Source: Anaerotardibacter muris
Lineage (GTDB): Bacteria; Actinomycetota; Coriobacteriia; Coriobacteriales; Eggerthellaceae
DNA length: 64,000 bases
Direction of reading: 5' to 3'
NCBI RefSeq assembly: GCF_943192915.1
Contig: NZ_CALPCD010000002.1
Span: 62,001-126,000, forward strand
The notes beneath the pieces are model-generated. The model was given only the letters and a program-made list of their open reading frames with translations, did no database searches and was not told where the DNA came from. Each line of letters begins with the position of its first letter. Position 1 is the stretch's first letter. The translations under genes were made by a program, and so were the position numbers. This document shows, piece by piece, positions 8,559 to 15,544 of the stretch.

Positions 8559-9375
8559 AATCGAGCTTCTTCTCGAAATGACGGCTGATCGCCATGATGG
8601 GTAACGTGAGCACTAAGTACAGCGCGCCAAGCAGCAAGAACCCGCCGAAGAAGTTATAGTTCGTTGCCGTGATCTCGCGCATCGTTTGCGTAAGCTCGAT
8701 CACTGCGATGACCGAGAGCAGCGACGAATCTTTGATGATGGATGCCACCTGCCCTGTCAGAGCTGGCAGTGTGCGCGCCACCAGCTGCGGGGCGACCACA
8801 TACCGCATCGTTTGCCAACGCGTGAATCCTACTGCCCGCGCCGCTTCAAGCTGTGTTGGATCGAGCGACATCAAGCTGCCGCGCACGATCTCTGCAATGT
8901 AGGCACCCGAGAAGAATGACAGGATGAGGATGCCTGCGAACACCCGATTGTCCACGCCCCACGCAGTGCCGATGATGTAATAGAAGAAGTAGACCTGAAC
9001 GATCAACGGTGTTCCACGGATGATCTTCACATACAGGTCGCACAGATAGCGCAGCGGCAAGAAGCGAGCACCTTGACCGAGCGCCACCAAGATACCGATG
9101 ATCAGGCTTGCAACGAGCGAGGCTGCTGAAATGCCGACGGTCATACAGAAGCCATCCCAGATGCGGGTGCGATATTGCGCAACGAAGTCGAAATTCACCG
9201 AGATGCCCGCAAGGCCGAGCGAGACCCATACGAGCGCTATTACCGCCACGCATACGAGCAGGTAATTCAGCGCTGTCTTGCCTGGTCGCACGCTTCCTGG
9301 ATCTGTAGCGAACAGGAAGTTGCCCAGCGGGCGCTTGCGCACCTGCGGAGAACTTCCTGTCTTTTGTTCGCTCAT
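8548..9375 (-). CDS. Polar amino-acid ABC transporter, permease
   Basis: 275 residues, HisM/GlnP-type. An N-terminal extension of about 30 residues precedes the first hydrophobic segment (LNYLLVCVAVIALVWVSLGLAG); further segments follow, and the EAA loop is visible as EAARAVGFTRWQTMRYVVAPQ, which docks on the ATPase. Only one permease gene is present, so the transporter is probably a homodimer in the membrane. It is separated from the binding-protein gene by 155 bases containing a hairpin and overlaps the ATPase gene downstream. Confidence 0.93.
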   Translation of the reverse strand: MSEQKTGSSPQVRKRPLGNFLFATDPGSVRPGKTALNYLLVCVAVIALVWVSLGLAGISVNFDFVAQYRTRIWDGFCMTVGISAASLVASLIIGILVALGQGARFLPLRYLCDLYVKIIRGTPLIVQVYFFYYIIGTAWGVDNRVFAGILILSFFSGAYIAEIVRGSLMSLDPTQLEAARAVGFTRWQTMRYVVAPQLVARTLPALTGQVASIIKDSSLLSVIAVIELTQTMREITATNYNFFGGFLLLGALYLVLTLPIMAISRHFEKKLDYAR

Positions 9376-9412
9376 GCTAAAACTCGCTCTTCTTGCATCG
9401 ATCGCTCATTTT

Positions 9413-9503
9413 GACCACTTGTATCGACCACTCGTATCGATCGCTTGCGTTAACTTGCGGTGATCATTCAGCACGGTGCAAGACTCATCGAGCGCTCGCA
9501 CCG
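9413..9503 (-). other. Intercistronic region with hairpin between binding protein and permease
   Basis: The 155-base gap inside the ABC operon contains an inverted repeat CGGTGC/GCACCG (9474-9479 and 9498-9503) enclosing a second palindrome GAGCGCTC, plus a tandem pair of CCACTYGTATCGA (about 9414-9440). Hairpins after binding-protein genes commonly stabilise the upstream mRNA so that the binding protein is made in excess; that role is inferred here. Confidence 0.4.
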
Positions 9504-9530
9504 CACTATCACATTCAATACTACTCGAAT

Positions 9531-10394
9531 TTAATCCTCGAAATCGAAGAACCACTTGAATCCGTATTGGTCGAATGCCTTCTTCTCTTCAGCAAGATAC
9601 TTCTCGGTCAGGCGGTCGAATTCGCCATCTTCTTTCGACTTCGCGATGAATTCATTGAGCTGATCGAGCAGTTCCGTATCGCCCTTCTTCACTGCGATGC
9701 CCCACTCCTCTGCATCCTGGAAGGGAATGAACACGGCCTCAGTGGTATCGGGGTTCGCCTGATGATTGCGATAGATGGTCAGCTGGTCATACAGGAAGCC
9801 ATCAGCTTTGCCCTGAACCACCTCGGTCACGCATGCGCTCTCGTCAGCAAGACGCACGATCTGAGCATTGGTCAGATTCTTCGTAGCGTATACATCGCCA
9901 GTCGAGCCCGTCTTCACCGCAACCTTCTTGCCTGGCTGATTCAGGTCATCGATCGAAGCGATGCCTGAATTCGCGTTCGCCAAGATCGCAAGTTGCGCCA
10001 TCGCATATGCGTCAGAGAAATCAACCGATTCCTGGCGCTCAGGCGTGATGGTCATCGAGCTGATGACCAGGTCGGCCTTGTCTGACTGGAGCGAAGGAAT
10101 AAGGCCGTCCCATGCGGTATTCTCGATCTGCACGTCATAGCCGTAAGCCTCGCCGAAGTCGCGGATGAAATCGACCGCCAACCCTTCGGGATCGCCGACA
10201 TCATCCTTCGTCTCGAACGGCGGATAGGCCAGCTCCATGGCCACTTTCAGCGTCTTGTTAGAATCGCTCGATGCTTTCTTGTCATCCGATGAGCATGCGC
10301 TCAATCCGCACAGAAGGATCATCGAACAGGCAATGACCGCTCCGAACAAAAGCGCACGCAGGCCCTTTGCTTTGATCTTAGCTATGGTTGTCAT
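9531..10394 (-). CDS. Amino-acid ABC transporter substrate-binding lipoprotein
   Basis: 287 residues, SBP family 3. The signal peptide ends in the lipobox LSAC with the lipidated Cys at 34, so it is anchored to the outer face of the membrane. The mature domain starts LKVAMELAYPPFETKDDVGDPEGLAVDFI, the hallmark of glutamine/arginine/cystine-type binding proteins. Conserved binding-site features such as MTITPERQESVDFSDAY and KTGSTGD are present. Its ATG overlaps the end of marR by 17 bases and has GGAGACC just upstream, implying translational coupling with the regulator. Confidence 0.94.
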   Translation of the reverse strand: MTTIAKIKAKGLRALLFGAVIACSMILLCGLSACSSDDKKASSDSNKTLKVAMELAYPPFETKDDVGDPEGLAVDFIRDFGEAYGYDVQIENTAWDGLIPSLQSDKADLVISSMTITPERQESVDFSDAYAMAQLAILANANSGIASIDDLNQPGKKVAVKTGSTGDVYATKNLTNAQIVRLADESACVTEVVQGKADGFLYDQLTIYRNHQANPDTTEAVFIPFQDAEEWGIAVKKGDTELLDQLNEFIAKSKEDGEFDRLTEKYLAEEKKAFDQYGFKWFFDFED

Positions 10395-10851
10395 CTTGGT
10401 CTCCTTGCTCTAGCCGTTCTTCTACATTGGTCTGGATCGTTTCCATAGTGCGATAGGTCGCCTTCAGATCGTTCGCATCGATATTGTGCGAGATCACGGT
10501 GATCAGCTCGGTCGAGATTCGTTCGACCGCAGGTTGCAGCGCCCTGCCTTGCGCGGTCAAAGTCACTTCCCTGATGCGCCGATCGCTGGGGTTTTCGCTC
10601 TTCTCAACATATCCAGCCGCGATGAGCTTGCGCACGAGCGCAGTCACCGTTGAGGGGTCGCGCCCGATCGCTTCAGCGATCTGAGCCATCGACATGCTCT
10701 TGTGCGTGAAGAGCTGAATGAGGATATCACCATGCGAAGAGACGATATCGGTAAGGCCTTCTTGCGCCATCAACTCCACGAGCAACCGCGTCATGTCGCG
10801 ATGCGTGCGCGCCACCACGCTAAGGATATCGCCGAATGAAGCGTTGCCCAT
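10378..10851 (-). CDS. MarR-family transcriptional regulator
   Basis: 157 residues with a winged helix-turn-helix: the recognition part is around SMAQIAEAIGRDPSTVTALVRKLIAAGYVEK followed by the wing NPSDRRIREVTLT, both classic MarR features. MarR proteins are dimers that bind palindromes and release on ligand binding. The ATG at 10851 overlaps the TGA of the preceding gene. It sits inside the operon it probably controls; the palindrome at 12479-12504 in the operon promoter is the obvious candidate site. The effector is unknown; an amino acid or oxidative signal would fit the context. Confidence 0.9.
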   Translation of the reverse strand: MGNASFGDILSVVARTHRDMTRLLVELMAQEGLTDIVSSHGDILIQLFTHKSMSMAQIAEAIGRDPSTVTALVRKLIAAGYVEKSENPSDRRIREVTLTAQGRALQPAVERISTELITVISHNIDANDLKATYRTMETIQTNVEERLEQGDQDDNHS

Positions 10852-11531
10852 CACGCATCGCCGCCCTTGCTCACCACCGCATCGGAGGGGCACACATGAT
10901 AGCAGTTGCCACATTCATCACAACGCTCACCGCGAATGCGATAGGGCGTACCTGGTTCGATGGCCTTATGCGTGCACGCATCCAAGCACGCACCGCATTC
11001 GATGCAGTCTTCAGTGATGGTGAGCCCTGGCTGCACGAAGCCTGCCCCGCCCCATGCAAAACGCTCGCGCAAGATCTTGTGATCGCGATGCACCATATTG
11101 AAGTCGTAGTCATAAAGCTCGCCCCAAGCGCGCTCGAGCACGAGCACGCGCGTTTCGGGATACTTGTTGATATCGTAGATGGCCACATTGAACTGCGGGT
11201 TAACAGCTGACTTTGCCTGCACCTCGTCCGCATCGAGCAAGCGCACATCACCCGAGACGCGCACCATGAACCCAGGCTGGAAATGAGGCATATTGTCGTC
11301 GTCCCATTCGCAAGGTGCGCTGGTCTTCTCGCCGCACACGCTCAACTTGCCGCCTTCGACCAGCTGGCGAAAGAACGGCTTCACCTCCATGGTACGCAAG
11401 TAGAGACCTTCTTCGTCGCACGCGAAGAAGTGCGCGATGCGCGAATCCACGCCACCCTTTCCGTCCAAAGTAGCAAAACTGCAGCATCCGATCTGTTCGA
11501 ACAGATCATAGACCTGAGCTATCGAGAGCAT
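10851..11531 (-). CDS. Flavin split-barrel protein fused to a 2[4Fe-4S] ferredoxin domain
   Basis: 226 residues. The N-terminal 150 resemble the pyridoxamine 5'-phosphate oxidase-like FMN-binding split barrel (FATLDGKGGVDSRIAHFFACDEEGLYLRT). The C-terminal 55 residues carry two ferredoxin motifs: C176-C179-C182-C186 and C204-C207-C210-C214. It is probably a cytoplasmic redox protein passing electrons between a flavin and iron-sulfur clusters; the substrate is unknown. This two-domain type occurs in strict anaerobes. GGAAGG precedes the ATG. It lies 18 bases after the ATP-grasp gene and overlaps marR by one base. Confidence 0.85.
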   Translation of the reverse strand: MLSIAQVYDLFEQIGCCSFATLDGKGGVDSRIAHFFACDEEGLYLRTMEVKPFFRQLVEGGKLSVCGEKTSAPCEWDDDNMPHFQPGFMVRVSGDVRLLDADEVQAKSAVNPQFNVAIYDINKYPETRVLVLERAWGELYDYDFNMVHRDHKILRERFAWGGAGFVQPGLTITEDCIECGACLDACTHKAIEPGTPYRIRGERCDECGNCYHVCPSDAVVSKGGDA

Positions 11532-11549
11532 AGGCGATCCTTCCCTTAC

Positions 11550-12449
11550 CTAGTTTGCTTGCACGGCTTTTGCTTGCACAGCTCGCGCACGATGCCGACG
11601 CGCGATCGCTTGAGCGTATTGCGCCATCAGATCGAGGTGGAACAACTCCGTACAGTCTTCCGAAACATTCGACACGCTGTTCGCATCGATGATGAAGTTG
11701 CCCTGCTGCGCCTCGATCACGTCGAAGCTGCCGAACTGAATACCGAGGATATCAGCCGCTTTGATCACCTCATCGACCACCTCTTGCGGGCATTCGGGGT
11801 AAAGCTCGTACGTTGAGCCTTCATGGTAAGAAGAAAGACCGTTTGCAGCCACCGAGCGCTTCACCACGAGCACGATAGCACCATCCACCACTTCGATGCG
11901 TGTAAGGAATCCACCTTTAGCTACCAGGTAGTTCTCCACGATGAACTCGAGCGCAGGGGCATTGTTGAGGAACTCAGCTGCTTCTTCGACCGAGTGGAGC
12001 ACCGCCGTATGAGTGGTGCGTCCGCCACAATTCGGCTTGATAATGCAAGGATAGGGCCACGCATCGAACACATGTGACGAAAGAAGCGCTTCAGGGGTTC
12101 CGCTCGCGATGATAGCGGGTACCGAAAGCCCTGCTTCACCGAGCGTTTCAGTTGCTAGACGCTTGTCAATCTCAAAAGCATGCGCTCGACCAGGATTGAT
12201 GAGCTCGATCCCCTGTTCGTCCACCAGTGCGATGAGCGCATCCATCGCCGCATGTGACCGATCATGGCCGCGGAACGCAGCGCTCGCAAACACGCGGCTG
12301 ATCAGCAGATCGCACTTTGCCGCCTGCTGCAACGCGTCTGGTTCTTCCATATCGATCATACGAACTTCTTCGGGGTCTAACAGCGCGCGAAGCTCGTCGC
12401 CAAGCTTCCAATCAGACCATTCGTTCGATTCGTACAAGATTCCGATCAC
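11550..12449 (-). CDS. ATP-grasp protein, RimK-like ligase
   Basis: About 299 residues. ATP-grasp ligases join a carboxyl group to an amine or thiol by an acyl-phosphate intermediate. Visible here: the central ATP-grasp lysines in CIIKPNCGGRTTH, the acidic hinge FIVENYLVAKGG, and the metal-binding FDVIEAQQGNFIIDANSVSN near the end. The N-terminal third looks like a RimK-type pre-ATP-grasp domain. Substrates cannot be read from sequence; a peptide- or amino-acid-modifying role would fit the amino-acid transporter downstream. GTG at 12449 is preferred (GGAAGGGGGC just upstream) over an in-frame ATG at 12464. First gene of the MarR-linked operon. Confidence 0.8.
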   Translation of the reverse strand: MIGILYESNEWSDWKLGDELRALLDPEEVRMIDMEEPDALQQAAKCDLLISRVFASAAFRGHDRSHAAMDALIALVDEQGIELINPGRAHAFEIDKRLATETLGEAGLSVPAIIASGTPEALLSSHVFDAWPYPCIIKPNCGGRTTHTAVLHSVEEAAEFLNNAPALEFIVENYLVAKGGFLTRIEVVDGAIVLVVKRSVAANGLSSYHEGSTYELYPECPQEVVDEVIKAADILGIQFGSFDVIEAQQGNFIIDANSVSNVSEDCTELFHLDLMAQYAQAIARRHRARAVQAKAVQAN

Positions 12450-12478
12450 GCCGCCCCCTTCCATGAAGATCGCTCATC

Positions 12479-12507
12479 ACATTACTTTGACATCAAAGTA
12501 ATGTCAA
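12479..12507 (-). promoter_or_regulatory. Promoter and putative MarR operator
   Basis: On the minus strand, TTGACA (12502-12507) and TAATGT (12479-12484) are separated by 17 bases, a near-consensus housekeeping promoter about 30 bases upstream of the ATP-grasp GTG. Positions 12479-12490 and 12493-12504 form a perfect 12-base inverted repeat around CA, covering the spacer and the -10. A repressor bound here would block RNA polymerase. Binding by the MarR protein encoded in the same operon is inferred. Confidence 0.8.
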
Positions 12508-12562
12508 GGATAGGCAGCTCATAAGATATTTTGCGACAAGATCGCGGCAGCCTATAGAAAAT

Positions 12563-12600
12563 AAAAAACCAGGCCAGCCAAAAATAATGACTGACCTGGT
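12563..12600 (-). terminator. Intrinsic terminator of tRNA-Leu
   Basis: On the minus strand the stem ACCAGGTCAG/CTGGCCTGGT (one G-T pair) is followed by TTTTTT. It lies just downstream of the tRNA-Leu gene. Confidence 0.75.
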
Positions 12601-12610
12601 GGTTTCCAAC

Positions 12611-12697
12611 TGGTGCGGGCGAAAGGACTTGAACCTTCACGAGCCGGAGCTCACTAGCACCTGAAGCTAGCGCGTCTGCCAATTCCGCCACGCCCGC
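12611..12697 (-). tRNA. tRNA-Leu (anticodon CAG)
   Basis: 87 nt including encoded CCA. Acceptor stem GCGGGCG/CGCCCGC; the anticodon loop TTCAGGT gives CAG; a long variable arm typical of leucine tRNAs is present; T-loop GTTCAAGTC. A terminator follows. Confidence 0.95.
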
Positions 12698-12924
12698 GTG
12701 AGTGGGTGCTGTTCAGCATACCCCACAAACCACCCCATCGCAACCGAAAATTCCTGAAACGACCCGTCATTTCTGTGAAAAACGCCGCTCGTTTCGCGAA
12801 TTCAGTCCTCACAAGGTTTTCTATATGACGATTGCATAGATTTAAGCCGCTTTACGCTCGAATTATGGCAATATATCGATAGTTCTATGTTGAAACGCAC
12901 CCGTAATCTGATAGGAGAACCTCC
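12698..12924 (+). other. Upstream region of the fha/pstP/pknB operon
   Basis: About 227 bases between the tRNA-Leu gene and fhaA. It must hold the promoter of the cell-division operon; A+T-rich hexamers occur near 12820-12880, but no pair with proper spacing could be assigned. AGGAGAACCTCC precedes the fhaA ATG. Confidence 0.3.
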
Positions 12925-13863
12925 ATGGGACTTTTCTCGAAACTTGAGCGCCGCGTCGAAGACAGCTTCGAAGGCATGAACGACAAGCTCTTTGATGCCC
13001 CCATCTCTCCTGTTCAGATCACGAAGAAAGCCGAAAAGCAGATGCGCCGCGAAAAGATGGTCGGCGCCGGCAAGGAATATGCCCCTACGCTCTACACCGT
13101 GCTCGTGAATCCCGATGATGATCGTCGCCTCTTCGGCATGTACCCTACGCTCGCAGGCGAAACTGAAACCTATCTACGAGCCAAGGCAAACGAAGAAGGC
13201 TGGGTCATGGACGGCGCCCCTTTGGTGCGCTTCATGGTCGATGACAATCTGCGTCACGGCAAGTTCGACGTTATCGCAGAGTTGGTGTCCGCCCCCATCG
13301 TGGCTCAATTGCGCAATGAGGAGCTCGAGCGCTACGGTCTTGCCCAGCAATCTGCTTACCGCGGTGCTGGTCAGGTGCAGCCTGGTTATCATCCTCAGCC
13401 GCAGCAGCCCGTTGGCGGATATGCAAGCTCTGGCATCGATGTTCCCGTTTCTGGTGCTGCGGGAGGCGCTGGCATGGCCGCTGCCCACGGTGCTCACCAG
13501 GCGGCTTCTGTTGCCGAGCCCATCCCTATCCCGAATACGGTCATGTTCGATCAGGAACCACAAGCAGAAGCACAGCCCGCTGCTGCTTATTTAGTGAACG
13601 TCACTACCGACCGCTCCTTCCCCTTGAGCAATTCCCGCGTGCTCATCGGCCGCGCCACTAACTGCGACATCGTCTTGGACGACCTGAACGCGAGCCGCAC
13701 TCACGCTGAGATCTTCCGCGAATCGCCCACGGTCTGGGGCCTGGCCGATCTTGGCTCCACCAATGGCACGCTGGTGAACGGCAAGCATATCGCTTCGGTC
13801 TTGCTCAACGATGGCGACCGCATCACGGTCGGCACTACCACCTTCGTCTTCACGTTCCAGTAA
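12925..13863 (+). CDS. fhaA: FhaA-like protein: DUF3662 plus C-terminal FHA domain
   Basis: 312 residues. The N-terminal 130 match DUF3662, the domain that starts actinobacterial FhaA (MGLFSKLERRVEDSFEGMNDKLF). A flexible Gln/Pro/Gly/Ala-rich linker follows. The C-terminal FHA domain has the phosphothreonine-binding pattern LIGRATNCDIVLDD, SRTHAEI and LADLGSTNGTLVNG. In Mycobacterium, FhaA is phosphorylated by PknB and binds the lipid II flippase MviN to adjust peptidoglycan synthesis; that role is taken from the family. First gene of the operon that ends with pknB. Confidence 0.92.
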   Translation: MGLFSKLERRVEDSFEGMNDKLFDAPISPVQITKKAEKQMRREKMVGAGKEYAPTLYTVLVNPDDDRRLFGMYPTLAGETETYLRAKANEEGWVMDGAPLVRFMVDDNLRHGKFDVIAELVSAPIVAQLRNEELERYGLAQQSAYRGAGQVQPGYHPQPQQPVGGYASSGIDVPVSGAAGGAGMAAAHGAHQAASVAEPIPIPNTVMFDQEPQAEAQPAAAYLVNVTTDRSFPLSNSRVLIGRATNCDIVLDDLNASRTHAEIFRESPTVWGLADLGSTNGTLVNGKHIASVLLNDGDRITVGTTTFVFTFQ

Positions 13864-13942
13864 GCCTCCTAGGGACGCTGCCGTTGTTCTCCATTGATCG
13901 ATCAGCGCTCAGACGCCCGTTGTTCGTAAGTTAGGTGCTCCT

Positions 13943-14356
13943 GTGATAGACATTGTCCTATTAATCGGTCGACTCCTGTTCGTAGTCCTGCTCTACTTAT
14001 TCCTCTTCGCCATCATGAAGACTGGTATTGGTCTGGTGAAAGGCCAGCGCAAGAAGGAGAAGACCTGGTCCGTGGCAGTAGAGAAAGGCCCGAAAGAACT
14101 ACGCGGAGCTGCTATCGATGTTCATGGCCCTGTTGTGGTAGGCCGAAGCCCTGGCGCCGATATCGTCATCGGGGCCGAATACGTTTCCTCGCGCCACGCG
14201 CGTTTCGTGCTCATGGGTCAGAATCTCTTCATCGAGGACATGGGGTCGCTCAACGGAACCGCCGTCAATGGCATGCATATATCCGAGCCAACAGCACTCA
14301 AGAACGGTGATCGCGTAATGGTAGGCGATGTGACCATAAGGGTAAGGTACGCTTAA
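13943..14356 (+). CDS. fhaB: FhaB/FipA-like membrane-anchored FHA protein
   Basis: 137 residues. One N-terminal membrane segment (IVLLIGRLLFVVLLYLFLFAIM) and a C-terminal FHA domain with VVGRSPGADIVIG, SSRHARF and IEDMGSLNGTAVNG. In Mycobacterium the equivalent FipA links FtsZ and FtsQ in a PknA-dependent way. GTG start. The stop codon abuts the pstP ATG directly, indicating tight co-expression with the phosphatase. Confidence 0.9.
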   Translation: MIDIVLLIGRLLFVVLLYLFLFAIMKTGIGLVKGQRKKEKTWSVAVEKGPKELRGAAIDVHGPVVVGRSPGADIVIGAEYVSSRHARFVLMGQNLFIEDMGSLNGTAVNGMHISEPTALKNGDRVMVGDVTIRVRYA

Positions 14357-15544
14357 ATGACCACTAAGAACGAAACCGAAGCGACAAGCCTAGATTCCTC
14401 TTTTGGCAGTCGCACCGATGTAGGCTATGTCCGTGACCACAACGAAGATAGCCTGGTGGTTGCCCCTCCCCTCTTCGCCGTAGCAGACGGCATGGGTGGT
14501 CATGAAGCTGGCGAAGTGGCTTCCGAGATAACCGTGAATACCCTTGCAGAACTAGCGCCCGACCATCTGGATGCTGAAGGACTTACTGCCGCGGTCGAAG
14601 CTGCGAACTATAACGTGATGAAGGCCCCACGCCAAGGCATCGGACGCGATGGCATGGGCACCACGCTCACCGCTGCTATGCTCGAAGGAGAGCGCCTGCT
14701 CATCGCTCAAGTGGGCGATTCACGCGCTTACCTGCTCCATGGTGGCAACCTCCAGCAGATCACCCGCGATCATTCCTTGATGGCAGACCTCATCGAGGCG
14801 GGCCAGATAACCCCTGAAGAAGCGAAGGTCCATCCTAATCGCTCGGTCATCACGCGCGCCATCGGATCGGACATCCACATGCGTCCCGATATCTACGAAC
14901 TGAATGTTTCGGCGGGTGACCGTCTGCTCTTATGTTCTGATGGTCTGAGCACCATGGTCTCCGACCACGCGATCCAGGCTATCATGCGCCGCCAAGAAGA
15001 CCCGCAAATGTGCGCCGATGAACTAGTGAACGCTGCGCTCGAGAATGGTGGCGTGGACAACGCTACCGTGATCGTGGTCGATGTGGCGGGGTTCAGCGCT
15101 GCACGTGAAGAGAAGAAGGCCCGCAAGAACCGTGCCATGTACATCGGTCTGGCCGTCGCACTGATCGCGATCCTCTTCGCTGCAGGATTCGGCGGGTGTT
15201 CCTATATCAATAATTCCGCTTACCTTATCGAAGAGAACGGTACCATCAGCGTCTATCGCGGCGTTCCTGATGAATTCATGGGCATGAAGCTCTCTAGTCT
15301 TGAGCGCACCACCGATCTTGAAGTGGACAAGCTGCCTCCTGGGGTGGCCAATCGCATCAAGGAAGGCATGAGCGTTGCAAGCCTTGACGAAGCTAACAGC
15401 CTGATCAACGACTACCAGCTTGAGATCGCGCGCACGGATGCTGAAGCAGCTCGCGCTGCAGCAGCGAACGCTGGGAACGAGAGCGCCTCTACGAATTCGA
15501 ACGCCACCCCTGGCCACAGCGCCGACGGAGGTGACGCCCACTAA
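14357..15544 (+). CDS. pstP: PP2C-type Ser/Thr protein phosphatase (PstP)
   Basis: 395 residues. The N-terminal 240 form a PPM/PP2C domain with the metal-binding motifs GYVRDHNEDS, VADGMGGHEAGE, LLLCSDGLSTMVSD and GGVDNATVIVVD. A basic stretch (REEKKARKNRAMY) leads into a membrane helix at about 257-275, then an extracytoplasmic tail ending in a low-complexity Ala/Asn/Ser region. It reverses PknB phosphorylation in actinobacterial cell-wall control. Its TAA overlaps the ATG of the next gene (TAATG). Confidence 0.95.
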   Translation: MTTKNETEATSLDSSFGSRTDVGYVRDHNEDSLVVAPPLFAVADGMGGHEAGEVASEITVNTLAELAPDHLDAEGLTAAVEAANYNVMKAPRQGIGRDGMGTTLTAAMLEGERLLIAQVGDSRAYLLHGGNLQQITRDHSLMADLIEAGQITPEEAKVHPNRSVITRAIGSDIHMRPDIYELNVSAGDRLLLCSDGLSTMVSDHAIQAIMRRQEDPQMCADELVNAALENGGVDNATVIVVDVAGFSAAREEKKARKNRAMYIGLAVALIAILFAAGFGGCSYINNSAYLIEENGTISVYRGVPDEFMGMKLSSLERTTDLEVDKLPPGVANRIKEGMSVASLDEANSLINDYQLEIARTDAEAARAAAANAGNESASTNSNATPGHSADGGDAH

